A stretch of DNA of 64,000 nt from Coriaria nepalensis (GCA_027186245.1 CP114490.1:2867001-2931000), one strand, 5' to 3'. Positions 35,230 through 48,076 are shown, counted from the stretch's first letter. Numbers and translations are program-made. Notes: generated by a model from the letters alone, not told the origin.

Positions 35230-36588
35230 CTCACCGTTCTACTTACCCTCTCTGTAGCTTTCAAGAGCCTCAAGCACTGAATGTTTTGACACTGGCATGA
35301 ACTATATGCACAATAGACATCCTCATTTATTCAACATAAGAAACAATTCAGCAACAGATGCATCTGCTGAGAATCCTTTCTCAACCATTTCCTGAACAAG
35401 TTCTACTGCCCTGGATGTGTCTTTGGCTATACAGGTATCCTAGTATAATTGCATTATAGGTGAAACTATTAGGAGCACAATCAATGATCTTCATTTCTTC
35501 TAAACAAATCATAAGCTTCATTAAGTAGGCCTTTCAGATATAGACTTGAGAATAGCTCTTGTACCTCTTTTAGCCGTCCAGATTTGCAAAATCCATCAAT
35601 TAGGATAGTATAGATCACAATATCAGGCTCTTGCACTTCTCGAAACAAACATAATGCCTTCTCAAGATGCCCGTGTTTGCATAAACCATCCAACAAGGCC
35701 GAGCAACATTTGGAGGCTGTCCAACATCCTCCATCCCCACAAAAAGTTCTTTTGCTTCCAAAATCCTTCCAGCTTGGCATAGTCCTTGAATAAGAGACGT
35801 GTATGTGATTGTATTAGGAACCAATATTTTCTCACGCATCTCTTGTATGAATCTCATGGCTTCATCTATCTTTTTAGATTTGCAATATCCATTTATCAAG
35901 GCGTTATAGGTAAATACATTGGGTGTTCTAGTCATCAAATCAAACATTTTTTGCACATCATTCAATCCTCCTGAGAAGCTGAAGAGCTACATTAGTTTGT
36001 CCTATTTTACATATACCATTGAGTATTGCACTATAAGTAATGACATTAACTTGAAATCCTTTATCCAGCGTCTCATCAAATAGCTTGACCTACTTTGCCT
36101 AGAAGACAAAATCCATTAATTAAACTATTGAAAGTTGGGCAAGTAGGTCGAAGGTCAAGTTTAATCATTTTACCTAACACGGAAAATCCAAAATCAACTC
36201 TCAACATATGACAATAACAATTTATCAAGATATTCACCGTATAGACATCCGACTCTATTTTCAGGGAATCCATTTGCTTGATCATTGAAATCACGGTCGC
36301 ATAATGCTTCAATCTCACAATAGCCCCCAAAAGTTTAGTAAATTCGATAATAGAAGGGTGAGGATGCATATCAAGCATATGATTAAATGAAGCGCAGGCA
36401 TCATCAATGTTACTGAAATTGGTAGTTTGGTGGTGTTTACTGTTAGCAAAACGAATTTGAGTGTATGAATAGGGACTGAGTTGAGATTGAGGGGTAAAGA
36501 AAGTATGGCTTATTTGGGATGCAAAAAGACTAACAGAAGATGCAAATCTGGAAGAAGAAGCTCTGAAAGCACTTACCTTTTCCGCCAT
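35230..36588 (-). pseudogene. P-class PPR protein pseudogene
   Basis: The ATG at 36588 opens 170 codons: a Ser-rich mitochondrial-type leader, then PPR repeats of the P class (ESDVYTVNILINCYCHMLRV, LRPTCPTFNSLINGFCLLGK). The frame ends at GQAI-stop near 36076. PPR sequence then continues in other frames: VNVITYSAILNGICKIGQTN, then NVFTYNALINGYCKSKKIDE, then PDIVIYTILIDGFCKSGRL, then VELVQEMVEKGFSADASVAE. At least four frame changes occur, so it is dead. Intact relatives of this subclass (short leader, repeats with NLLINCYC/NALINGYCK phrases) resemble restorer-of-fertility-like mitochondrial PPR proteins. That family often forms clusters of functional and broken copies. The restorer-like label is an impression, not proven. 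Confidence 0.85.
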
Positions 36589-37771
36589 TGGAAGCAGCTC
36601 TCGCCTGACCTAGCAAATTGCTCCTAAAACGGGAGTCGTTTTTGGCTGTCAGGGAGCATCGAACGAGCGAGAAGCCCCGACCGTTGATACCTTTATTTAT
36701 CATGTATTATTATTACTACTAGTGTCGTTCTAGAAAAGAAAAAGGGACAATTAGGATAAATTTTAAAATTTTAGTATAAATTATAGGAATTATTTATAAT
36801 TTTAATAAATTATAATAAATATTTAATTTTAAATTTTATTAAAAGTAGATAAAATAATTATATATATATATATATATTATATATAATTGATAAATAATTA
36901 TTAAAATTATAATTTTAGTTTAATTAAAATATTTAATTTAATTAATTTTTATTTTTTCTTTATTTTTATCTTATTGACAGTCACTATACTCTTTTTTTGT
37001 CATTACCACCATCCTTTTCCACTATTATTATTGTTAATATAAAAAATTAAAATATAAAATTTATATATTTGTAGTCCCTATTATTATTATTAATTTTTAT
37101 TATCGATATAAAAATATTAAAATTTATTTTTTTTTTCTCTTAATCTCTTAAGTATTAAAAAATTAACATTTAAATTGTTATGTTGACAATACCGATGGAT
37201 GGTGGAGAGGCGGTGGTATCAACTGCGAATGAGATAGGTGGTAGTCGTAAAAATGAAGAAGAAATTGAGAGAAAAAAATAAATTTAAATTTAATAGAATA
37301 AAAATATAAAATAAAAATTTTAAATTAATTCAAATTTTAAATTTAAATTATTTTACGGTCATGTGATATACATATAAATATTTTATCTATTTTTTATGAA
37401 TTCTATAATTTATATTAAATTTAAAAAAATTATCCTGATTTTCCCAAAACAGAAAAAACTCTTGTTTGGTACCAAATTTTTGTCAGATCAATCGATATAT
37501 TACATCTTATTGTCACTTCTTGTCTGTCACGGTCAAAGATATAAGCATCATCTGGACCGGACCGGACCGACCGGGTTAGATACAAATGCCATAAGAAATA
37601 TTGCAGAAAGAAGGCATGTAAGAATACTACAAACAAATTGAATGTTCTTATTGCTCATGGTCTTATACTACAAGAATTTATAGTCACTTATCCAAAAGAA
37701 AAAAAATCCAAAATGCCCAAACCTTCAAAAACTACAAACAAACACTAAAAAGAACAGGAAAAGAAATTGAT
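36589..37771. other. AT-rich intergenic
   Basis: Strongly AT-rich with a TA microsatellite near 36858-36878. Short plus-strand frames lack any domain. Nothing supported. Confidence 0.5.
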
Positions 37772-40243
37772 TCAATTTTGGACATCCTTTCCAAACCCTT
37801 CCACAGACCGATTTGCCGGAATAAAACTACTAGGATGCTTAGTCACAGCGACCAAAATCTCAGCATAACTCACAACCCCAACCAAGACATCTTCACTATC
37901 ATCCTCGGTAACCCAAACATGGGTGGCCCTATGAGAAAGCATCTGAGCCATCACAGCAGCCAATGAGCTTGTAACCTTACAAGTCAACGGTGCACTTCTT
38001 CCCCTATACATCATACTCCGGCTAACCCCAAATCCCGTGTTTGCAGGATTAAACCCAATGCTCCTACTACTAAACTTCCTCAGTCTCATGGACCCCAGAC
38101 CACCACTATTGGACTCATTGCCATTGTTGTTGTTGTTGTTATTGCTGCTGCCCACATTTTCATTTCCGAAATGTTCTGGTAGAGACCTCGAGCCGACGAT
38201 ATCTTCCACCCCCATAACAAACTGCCCGGCAGAAAGATTAGCCAGAGCCCAAGCTGCGGCCAGGTAGTTGCATTTCCACAATTTGGAGGAAGAGATTTCT
38301 CCAATTATTTTTATTTGACCATCGAATGTGTTTTCGACGATCGCAATAGCGCTAGGGTCATGGGGGAGTTTCTCGGTCACTTCGATTGCTGGGGAAGAGG
38401 CGTCAAGGAGGGAGTAGTTAGGGTTGATAATCCCGAGTGTGGCTATGGTGGAGAGAGGGAGTGGGGCCAGGGCTCCGAGACAGCCAATGAGGAAACGAAT
38501 TACATCTTCTCTTGAGAGGCAACAGAACTTGTCACGGCCCAATGATGAGGTGGAGGAGGTGGAAGGGCGGATCTGGTTGTTAGATGGGAGGAGGAGATTG
38601 TTATTGCTGTTACTGCCGCTGCCTGTGGTGGTGGTGACGGCATTAGGGGAGGAGAGGTTGTTGTCGAGGTTTTTGAGCCACTTTCCATTGTAGAGAATGG
38701 AGAATCGCTTGCTCATTCCTTTCCATCCTACACTCTTCCGGACAAGGAGTCGCCTCACTCCCTGCTTCATCATTTCCAGTGCGTCTATCAATCTTGCAGG
38801 AGTACCGTGAAAAAAAAAAAGATTAGTATTCATCAAGGAAAAAATATCGTTACTGTTTACTGAAAATAGTAGGGCAGAGTTAGATGAGGATCTAAAATCG
38901 GATAGCTTTGGGTATAAGAAGGTGGGGGTATGTCTGTCGAGGGGTGTCTATGGAAGTAGTGTTCATTTGATGCAGCTTTTCTACTTGTATTCTGTCTAGA
39001 CATCATAAGGCGACCTACAAATTGCATTTATTTTCAAGGTGGGATCAGGCGATTACTTGTATTCCTTAATCTTTTAAACTTATTTTAGAGTTCCTAGCAA
39101 AACCGATGATACAAAGATCCTACACCAGGTGAAACTTTACCCTAAGATCATACTATTCTTCCGCATATCATATTTAGATAAACCACAGAAACAAAGACCA
39201 ACACAGAAAATATTCCAGCATAATTGAATTTCACACAACTCTAGCGGCTAGCTTTTAGTAGTAGAGATTCATTACCGTCAACCATATGAATTTAAAGTTT
39301 CAATTCTGTTTGATTTATGATAAATATAGTTTTCATTCACTCGATACCCAACCAAATGAGCAGCCCACCCTGACCCAAATAAACCCCATACACTCGGAGA
39401 ACCTCGTGATGCCAAGTAAACTTAAAAACTATTACTCCTGCAATTGTATTTCTTAAATGCAACTATTCAACCCCTCCTCCTTCACATAGATAGATCACAC
39501 CAATTTGCGTCGAAAATCAAAGCTCTGTTAAATATATATATATATATATATATACAGTATAATGTCCTGTAAGAAGTTAACAATTCTCAAACAAAGAACT
39601 GGGGAACCATCATCATTATTATAAAAACCACAGCCAATGAGGTATATCAGTGGATCTGATAAAAAAATTGGAGTCAATAAACCAAAACCCACCTAACCAA
39701 TGAACTAATGAAATAGTTTACACCAATCATAGATTTCCCATTATTGCTTCCATGATCAAGATCACCATCAAACCCAAACAAAACAATGAAATCAGATGAT
39801 TGAGACAATAAAAGCTAAAAAAAGGCTTACCCTCTACCTAATCAACATGCAAACCCAATCCAATTATTTGAAAAAAATAAAAAAATTGAAGGGACTAACC
39901 TCGTTCCAGGATCAACCTGCCTCAACAAGGAATTGTTAGGAACAACCACCTCAGAAACATGGGTCTTCATGGCCTTATCCTGATCCTCTAAACACTCATT
40001 TCTTGCCAAGAAAGCAACAATATCTAACGAATTGAGAATACCCACAAACCTCTGTTGCCTCATTTCACTCGTTTCGATCATCCCCAGATGAGATTTTCTC
40101 TTCCAAATCGGAATCCCACCTTCTGTAGATTCTCCGATCACTCTAATGGCTGTGTCCACCGAGTCTGTTTCACACAATTCTACCATCTCCGGTTTTCCCA
40201 CCGTCAGATCTCCCACCACATGGTATAACAACACCGATGCCAT
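37772..40243 (-). CDS. CBSX6: CBS domain-containing protein CBSX6
   Basis: Two exons, 39900-40243 and 37772-38792, join AG|A to give 454 residues. The start MASVLLYHVVGDLTVGKPEMVE and the phrases EMRQQRFVGILNSLDIVAFLA, VDPGTRLIDALEMMKQGVRRLLV, DKFCCLSREDVIRFLIGCLGALAPLPL and RGRSAPLTCKVTSSLAAVMAQ are characteristic of plant CBSX6 as I know it. CBS domains form Bateman modules that can bind adenosine ligands; CBSX6's own function is poorly known. It is somewhat longer than the Arabidopsis protein (about 425). A low-complexity linker with seven consecutive Asn, encoded by a GTT/AAC-type trinucleotide run near 38117-38145, and a Ser/Asn/Thr-rich stretch account for the difference. The single intron is over 1 kb. 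Confidence 0.93.
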
Positions 40244-41099
40244 CTGCAGTTCTTTTTGTTCAGCTGCCGAGAAAAGAAAATTGGAGAAAAATTAGCTTTC
40301 CCCTGTTTGTTGATCGCCCCTAAAATTTCTTTCAATTAGCTTGCGATTGTTTTTCCCGGGAAATCACGATTCAAAGTTTTTAAATGGAGGAAGATGGCTG
40401 AAAATTGATTAGAATCCCAAAATAAGAGGATCGCTAAACAATGAAGAATTGAAACGAGTTTGTCCCTTTCACTCGATTACTGCTGCGGTTGCTAATTTTC
40501 CTGGTAACCAAACAGGAAGAAAGAAAAGAGGAAAAATGGGTCAGAGCTATAAGAGCGAATGAAGGAAGATGAGTAAGAGGTGAAAACTAGTAATGGGTAA
40601 TATGTATAGGATCAGAAGAGAAGAGGAAGAGCGACAATTGGCCATTGATTTAGCTCAAAAGTGAAAAGAAGAAGAAGAAGACGATCTTCTAAGAGGGTAA
40701 GGCCCATAAAGGAATGCTCTGCAAGTTCACTGACTCTGTCACAACTATCCAGAAAACTTGGGTTGTTAAATTTTCTGAGAGGGAGAGGGAGAGGGAGAGA
40801 GAGAAAAGAGGAGGCGGAATGGGGCGTGTGGATGAGAATGATTGAATGAAGACGGCTCCTGAATAATTGAGGAAGGGGAGGAAAAAAGGGTGGTCATGAT
40901 TCGTGGCACCACTTTTACTACTTGTCTTTATTAGGAATGAAAATGGTAGAATTCTGTAATAATCATGTCCAAATTGTACGTTCAGGTCTGGTGTGAATGC
41001 GACTTTTGTTTTGTAAAAGGATAAAGATCTTATTTTTATAATGAAAATATATACAACTCTTGCTCATATTTATTAAAATAGGAGGTAGTATACTCTTAT

Positions 41100-42620
41100 C
41101 ATTTCTCACCATCTCTGTTAAATATATTATCGGCATGATATCATAATTCAACAACCTAACGCAATTAAAACATTACAATGTAATCATACAATAGTTTACA
41201 TCATCACATAAATCATTAGTTATATATTATCCTGCTACATACGGTTATAATATTAGTATATTCGTGTGACTCTGCACACGTCATATATATATAATAGATC
41301 AAGGTGCACCAAAGTTATCATCACTGCTGATAGCTACAGCTATCTTGATAACTTGACAATCAATCAGATAATATACAATCGTATTGCAATCAAATCCATA
41401 TGCACAATCGCACCTATTAATAATATAACTCCTTCATTATCACAATACTTAAGACAACCATGTCTTCACAAATAATTCATGTACATATCATGAAACGTGA
41501 ATATATTTTAATTTCAATATGAACTTAATTTTCTATATACTTGTCCTGACTAATGCATGCCTTTTTTTTGTTTTGTTCAAATAACCATTTAAAACCAAAA
41601 TTTTCATAAAACCACTAATATGACAAACCATTAATTCAAAACTTATATCCAATAAGCAAATCATAAACTATCATGTCCAATCAATTAATTCCCATGAAAT
41701 AATTTATCATGTATGAAGGATTTGAAATATTTTATGTAACTATATAACATTTACTCATAGTGGGATACGTCAAAATTATTAAAAAAAAAGCGATTCAACG
41801 GGACTCCGGCGGAGGGGCTCTCTCGATGAACCTGTTTCCAAAAAATAAATAATTCATAATTATAACTACGATTGTAAATAACTATAGGACTAAATAAAAA
41901 ATTTAGATCCGCCCCCTTCAATGTCACAATACTAATTAGTCAGTATTAAAGCTAACTTAACTTAATCAATTCATCATATTTATAACTTCACTATTATAAT
42001 TCCAATAAAATCGCCTGCTAACTTTGTAGTTAATTCCGGTAATAATTTGACCAATCCTGACATAATTCTTCATAAGCCCTAATTGCCCCAATTCGATTTT
42101 TGTTTTATGAACTAATATTCTAGCAATCTAACATTACTTCTACTTTACTATGATCACTTTCATTTACCAACAACCCATATACAAAACCATCTCTTCTTCA
42201 TTTCCCATTCTACCATAATTGTTACAATTTAACCCATATCCTAATAATCCCTTCACAAACCCTAATTTTTCTCAAATCAATTTAACAAATTAACACCTAT
42301 TATTAAACTAACATATTCAAACCCTTAAGATATCATGAGCAAATTTCGTTAAGCTAAGAAGATGGATTTCGGGAATTTAGGGACTAGGGTTCTTACCTTC
42401 AACCTCTAAAACCGAAGGAAATTTAACTAGTCTCTAAAATTTGGAGAAGAATCGAACTCAACCCATGCAAGATTTCAAGAAAATGCTATGAATTTGAAGT
42501 TTCTAGCCATGAATTTAAAGAGAGATGGTGAAAGGAGAGGGAGGGTGAGAGCAAATCATTTTAATTTTATTTTGACTGGGTTCTCACAGCAATGCAAATG
42601 CATACTATCATGTATTTATA
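41100..42620. mobile_element. Possible LTR-retrotransposon remnant
   Basis: Non-coding, with A/C-rich strand bias across much of it. Near its end is a segment ('actagggttcttaccttcaa', 'ctctaaaaccgaa', then a purine-rich 'gagagatggtgaaaggagag') of a kind I associate with LTRs of plant gypsy-type elements. No gag-pol coding remains and I could not define ends or a target-site duplication. Copy-number mapping would decide. Confidence 0.3.
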
Positions 42621-43009
42621 TTTTATAACATCACAATCACAACAAGTGTGCAATTCATCAATAAGTTCGCCAAATAATAAAAAACATCAAGTTCACAAAA
42701 TTAAAAAAAATCAACAACATCCTCTTGATCAAAGATTTCTATTGCATCCAAAGTACTAGCTAAGATGAACCTCATGCTCGAAAGCCAGCTTTGCATGTAG
42801 ATAAATACATTGACCGTAGAGGGAGCAAGCCTACTACGGAAGTTTGTGATCATAAGTCAACTCGTGCTAAACGTGAACTTCGAAGCAACCGTAGATACAC
42901 ATATGGCAGAAATATCTTTGACTATTCGCTGCAGTGTCAAGTTCTTGTATCCACTTGCACCAATATGCTTCTGCGAGCGCAAATTCAATTTTTATTTATT
43001 ATTTTTTTC

Positions 43010-43165
43010 AGGTATATAATAGCATCCGACATGTTGGATGACAAGTACCAAACATGTCGGATATCCACAAAAACTGGTCGGATCAGGTACTAGTTTTTAT
43101 GGGATCATTATCCAATCCGTATCTGACCCTATCCGCCGGATCGGGCAAGGTAGGATCAGCTACAA
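43010..43165. repeat. Short repeat with CATGTCGGAT / GGATCGGG motifs
   Basis: A more GC-rich patch containing 'atccgacatgttggat', 'catgtcggatatcc', 'ctggtcggatcaggt' and 'ccgccggatcgggca', with several short inverted repeats. It resembles a dispersed repeat fragment about 370 bases beyond the 3' end of TGD3. Confidence 0.35.
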
Positions 43166-43538
43166 ATATATTGCTCATCCCTAAACAGAACATTCAATAT
43201 GGTTGCCAAGTAAAAGCTTCAAGATTAACAATAAGATTAAGATTTTCTGTTTACACTGGCCTTTTGGTCACATTACAAAACTAACAATACTAGGAGGGGT
43301 GAAGGAAGAAAAAAAAGTAATAATAAAAAAAAATTCACCACTTGTAGTGTAGAAGATGACTTGTGTATGAAGGGTGGGCCCGGAGTTGCAGTAGGATTCC
43401 ATGTTGCATTCATCTCCAGTTTGGCTCGGTGACAATTCCATGTACAATTCAGACCTGTTTTAAGCATTTCCTTGGCTTCCAAGAATCTCAAATAAGAAAA
43501 GAATGTCCTCTTCTTCATTTCTATAATCAGTGCATGTT

Positions 43539-46500
43539 CTAGTATTTGATTGGACCATCCAAGCTTCCGGAAGCAAACTGAAACCGCCAACATCGGAAGA
43601 TGTTAGACAGAAAGAGATGAGCAACAACGGAGTGGAAGAGTTGCGATAGTTTTGAGTTATATAGTATAAAAAACCCAATGCTTTTGTTCATTTTTCAAAA
43701 CAGATTGAGCACAAATTAAAAGGCATTATTATTGTTAATCGGGATCTGAAATTGTCTAGACTAATACAACGTGGGGATGCAGCTCATTGCAATTTCCTCC
43801 AGTCTATGTGCAGCATAGCATTGCTAAAATAGACAAAAGAATATTTGTTTGGAAGAATAAAGTTGTCCTGAAGTTTATGCATTTCAACTGGAAATGAATA
43901 CAAATTATTTTTGTCAGTTTACCTGTTGAACGATCGGATTTGTTGATGATGTGAATTCATGTGTCCTTCCTTGCCAGACGATCTTACCCTCATGGAGAAA
44001 TAACAATCTATGAAATCAAACAAGCTCTTCATTTAGGTCATGCTACAAAATCATATTCTACAAAACAAAGACTTTCAGAGAAATATTCACCTATCAACGG
44101 CTCTGTTAATAGTACTGTGTTGGTGAGTTACTACCACATAAGATGTGATCTTGCCAGGCGTCCCTTGTGCATCCTTACCTTTAACATGAACAGACCGGAT
44201 TAGATCTTCAACAACAGTCGATGCAATTGGATCAAGTCCGGCCGTTGGTTCATCGTACAACAGTACCTGTTCCCAGGTGTGAAATATGGTCAGCGGGTTG
44301 GGTCAACAACTCTAAATGTTCTTATTTACATAATTAATGCTTTACTAGGAGGCATTTTTCTAGCAGTTTAAACCTTTGGAACACTATTAAGTGAATTACC
44401 AAAGATCTCAATCCTGATTTCCTGTGAAACTAGAGATATCCCATATTCCCGTGAGACTAGAAAAATTAGTGCTTTGCAATGTACACATGCATTATTAGAC
44501 CCATTGCTTTAAAAATTTTAGATGGTCAAATTACTGCAAGAAGCACAGAGAATAAAAGGTATCAGAAGAATAGAATAGGTATATAGAGTCTACCTCTGGC
44601 TCTATTTCTTCCTTTGTGGTATCATAAATGATAGACCGAGCTAATGCGACTCGTTTCTTCATTCCACCAGACAGCTCAGACGGTAATCTATCCTCGACTC
44701 CCTGTGAAATTAAAACTTGATATACGATTGAATTTAAAAAGCAGGCAAAACAATGTGGGCAAGAGAATAAATAGAAGTTGGTTTCAGTGAAACAGATTTC
44801 TGTACAGTGCACTGACTTAAGGAGAATCTTAAGTACCATCCTTTTATCTACGATGATGTAAATAGAAAAGTACCGCCTAGAAATTATGGAAGATGGAGTT
44901 CTTAGACTATAGTTATATACTGAGACTATTTAGGTCAAGTATAGCAAAGAGTAAAAATAGATTGCAAATAACCCTATGGCTATGAATCAGCATGAGAATA
45001 TGTTAGAACTTAGAAGATGCAGATTTGAGTCAAACTCCAACCTACCTCTACCTCTACATCTACCTCTACAACAGCCTCAATTAGTTTCTCTAGGTGGTAG
45101 GAATAATTAGTATATCGAGGTCAAAATTTGTTGGAGCACCTATTAAAACACCTTAATCAGGGAAGGAAAAAAGCCCTTAAATTGTTGCCATGTCGAGAAA
45201 TATAAAGTAGAGGCGTACCTTCAATCCAACAGCTGCCAAGTTCTCAGTCACAAGCTTTGAAATTTGATCATCAGACATTCTTGAGTTTTCATACCTAAAC
45301 AGTGAAGAATAATGAATTCAAACCCTTCTTCTGATTTGCTCCTAAACTAAAGCCAATAGAAACAATACACATCCCTGTTCCTAACTAGAAAAACCATGCA
45401 AGGGGGAAAAAAAGGGTAACTATACTCTCTTACAAAAGGAAACCAACGTTTTCACGAACTGTTAGAGAATCAAAAAGTGCTGCACTTTGAAACACCTGTT
45501 GAGATGATAGTAGATAGGTGGTTAAGCATACATCAGAACAAAAATCAGTTAAGAAAGCAAAGAGTACTAAAATTGATGGGGAAAAGTATAAATTAAACAT
45601 AAATTCTACCAATCCAATTCGAAGACCAGATATCTCTTCATCACTAATCAAACCAGCTCTCTTTCGACCTCTTATGTGAACCTCTCCCTGCTCATTGATA
45701 AAATGGATAACATATATATTAGAGGTCCCATGGAGTAGCAAAGTAATTAATTTATAAGTGAAGTCAATATAGCACCTGGTCTGGAGCAAGAAGTCCTGCA
45801 ATAATCTTTAGAACAGTAGATTTCCCAGTACCAGAAGGCCCAATAATGGCAACAGCTTCACCATGTCTAATCTATACATAAGGCAAAGAGACTGTGGTCT
45901 TAGAAAGATAGGGAAAATATTTAAAAATGCAGGCAGTGATATCTAGATGTTTCAAAACTCCAGGCGGAGAAATCTAGAAATGCAAGAAAATATAAATCAC
46001 CTTGAAGCTCACACCTCTCAAAATATGTTTCTCTCCAAATGACTTGTATACATCTTTGCACTCGATGAGAACATCAGAGTCATCCTCTGGCTCCCAAACC
46101 GGACTTAAAGCCTCTGATTTATACGAGTCCTGGCAGTAATATTTATAATTAAGATTACTTAAAGGAGAAAGTAAAAAAGGGTGAACCAAATTAATGTTTG
46201 ATTCAAATCTGAGTCATCAGATCATCATCGAGGCAACAGAGGAACAAAAAATGGTGCAGCCATTTTCATCAAATGCAGAGACGCTCACCATATATTTGGC
46301 CCTATTTAAAGAACCATGTTTTAGGGAAATGGACAATTAAACTTAGGATGCATTTAGTTGAGTGTTTGAAACTCCATAAAATCCAGTTCGACTGGATGCA
46401 ACTGATTTAAAACTCCACTTTGAATCTAAAAAATTCAGTTTGAATGCAGAACACTCTAGTTTGTCATAACAAACGTTAAAACCAAATGCACACTTTCATC

Positions 46501-46833
46501 AGAAGACAACAGTAGCATCTATAGTTCAAACAAATTTCAATCGGGGATACTGCTAGATTTAAAAAATTACAAATTTCCGAAAATAAGATAAACACAGAAA
46601 ATGAAGTATGAAAGATTTACATCGAATTTCATGACAGGGGATCCATCACTCGTCAAGTTCTGAGAAGGTACCATACAAGCACAAATAATCTTTCTCTGCT
46701 CGGAATTCCTATAAAAATTCGAACCGCTCGTCCTTGTCCTCGAAACTCCAAACTTAACTGACCCAGAAGAGCGATCGGATATGGTTAAAGGAAACGGCGA
46801 CGAACCCGACAATGAAACCATGCCTTTCGACAT
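43539..46833 (-). CDS. TGD3: TGD3, ATPase of the chloroplast lipid importer (ABCI13-type)
   Basis: Ten exons: 46621-46833, 46001-46129, 45776-45871, 45610-45687, 45434-45495, 45219-45294, 44594-44701, 44091-44266, 43923-44007 and 43539-43577. The product is 353 residues (Arabidopsis about 345). Residues 1-70 are Ser/Arg-rich like a plastid transit peptide. The ABC ATPase then has Walker [10 protein letters not shown] (about 126-134), signature LSGGM (about 228-232), Walker [14 protein letters not shown] (about 255-267) and the switch VVVTHQHST. The last exon is only 39 bases and encodes [12 protein letters not shown] plus stop, the typical TGD3 tail. TGD3 is the stromal ATPase working with permease TGD1 and the substrate-binding protein TGD2 to bring ER-derived lipid into plastids. 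All junctions are in frame and all motifs are kept. Confidence 0.95.
45040..45070. repeat. CTACCT hexamer minisatellite in a TGD3 intron
   Basis: Roughly five copies of a CTACCT/CTACAT hexamer lie between the sixth and seventh TGD3 exons. Unlikely to affect splicing. Confidence 0.8.
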
Positions 46834-47369
46834 AAGTCCAGCTCAGGAAGAAAAGTTTCCGAGTGGTTTCAATTTCTAAGGTAATAGAAATTAGGGAATT
46901 AGAAGCAGACCCAGATCAAATTATCGAACGAGAAAAGAACCCAATTGAAAAATCCTAGAATCGAAGGTGAGTCGGAAATGGGTTTCCTAAGCGAGTGTAG
47001 AAATAAGAGTAACAAGAGAAGAATCGATGGGTGGGATATATTTTCATGTACTAAACGTGAAGAGTGTGGCGCATTGACTTTCTAAAAGGTAGCGGCTACC
47101 CGGTTAGATTGCTTTGCAATGGAGGATTCGTGGAGCTTTGGCCTTCTTCTTCTTCTTCTTCGATTCTTGGTTTGACGAGGTAAAACGCAGCAGCAGGCTT
47201 TGCCTGATTAGTTAAAGGCTAATTACAAGTGTTTTTGCAGTTTTTTTATTTATCTATTTTTAAATTTATTTCCCAAAAAAAAAAAAAAGAGATCTAATTC
47301 TTATGCATATGTATTTCTATTGCATTTTACAAATAACAAAACAGTTTATTCATTTATATATTGCACTTG
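46834..47369. other. TGD3 5' region and spacer
   Basis: Holds the presumed TGD3 5'UTR and promoter, on the minus strand. A purine/pyrimidine-biased 'cttcttcttcttctt' run lies near 47146-47162 and a poly-A run near 47275. No gene seen. Confidence 0.5.
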
Positions 47370-48076
47370 AAGCATCCCTGTTTCTGTTAAAACATATAAC
47401 AAACCGCGTCTTTTCGACATGGACATGGACATGGTTATGAATGATATCGTCATCGGAGTGAAAATGAGCGTGCACAAAAACGCACTCAAACTCTTAGGAT
47501 GTTGCATAGAAACCGAAATCCCAATCCTAGTATATGAATATGTACGCAATGAGTTGCTTTCCTTTATTTTTCCTCATCTAAGGAGAAAAACTAGACCATT
47601 ATAGGCTAGGAATTGGAAAAGGATTAGCTGATGGCGTTGCATATTTGCACAATGCATTTTCCAAGCCGGTTGTTCATCGTGATGTCAGATGCGGCACAAT
47701 TCTATTATACAAGAATTATGTTCCCAGACTGATCGATTTCTCATTCGGTATATCGATTTGCAAGGGTGAGGAGAAAACAGAGAAGATATGTGGCAGAAAC
47801 AAGTGCTTCGATCCTGATTATGGAGCTACAGGCCGTTTAAGCGAGAAGGTTGATGTATACTATTTTGGTATGCTTATGCTTGCTCTTTTGACTGGTAAGA
47901 AGGTTAGTTACATAGAGCGTTTCGGTGTGTCTGTTTCTCTACCGGACCTTGTCTTGCATCGTAGCGATATTAATCGATTACTAGCCTTTGCAACTCTTGC
48001 CCTTAGTTGCCTCAAAAGGGACCAACAAGATAGACCAGCAATCACTGAGATTGTAGAACAAGTGGAGAAAATTTGA
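47370..48076 (+). pseudogene. Pseudokinase fragment, WAK-like / ZED1-related type
   Basis: The sequence enters the kinase fold at the beta-3 strand (VSVKTY), so the glycine-rich loop and anything before it are missing. It continues with [22 protein letters not shown], changes frame near 47580, then reads GLADGVAYLHNAFSKPVVHRD, YVPRLIDFSFGIS, DPDYGATGRLSEKVDVYYFG and DRPAITEIVEQVEKI. The catalytic loop is HRDVRCGTIL instead of HRDxKxxN, and DFG is DFS, so catalysis would be unlikely even if intact. Similar changes occur in ZRK/ZED1 pseudokinases, which act as adaptors for the NLR ZAR1. Truncation and frameshift suggest a dead gene. Confidence 0.65.

Larger units (their letters stand above)
40244..43538. 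other. Intergenic with probable transposon debris
   Basis: 40244-40640 probably holds the CBSX6 5'UTR and promoter. A GAGAGG microsatellite lies near 40778-40806. From about 41100 on no gene is supported; a long AT-rich repeat-like stretch and a short palindromic GC-richer block are annotated separately. Frames at 42791-43093 are not convincing. Confidence 0.45.

Noticed and set aside
42791..43093. Overlapping 69- and 100-codon frames
   Set aside because: No recognisable domain in either frame; the downstream part overlaps a repeat-like patch.
43273..43593. 106-codon minus-strand frame overlapping the last TGD3 exon
   Set aside because: It reads the TGD3 terminal exon out of frame and runs into its 3' flank; the in-frame TGD3 tail explains the conserved part.
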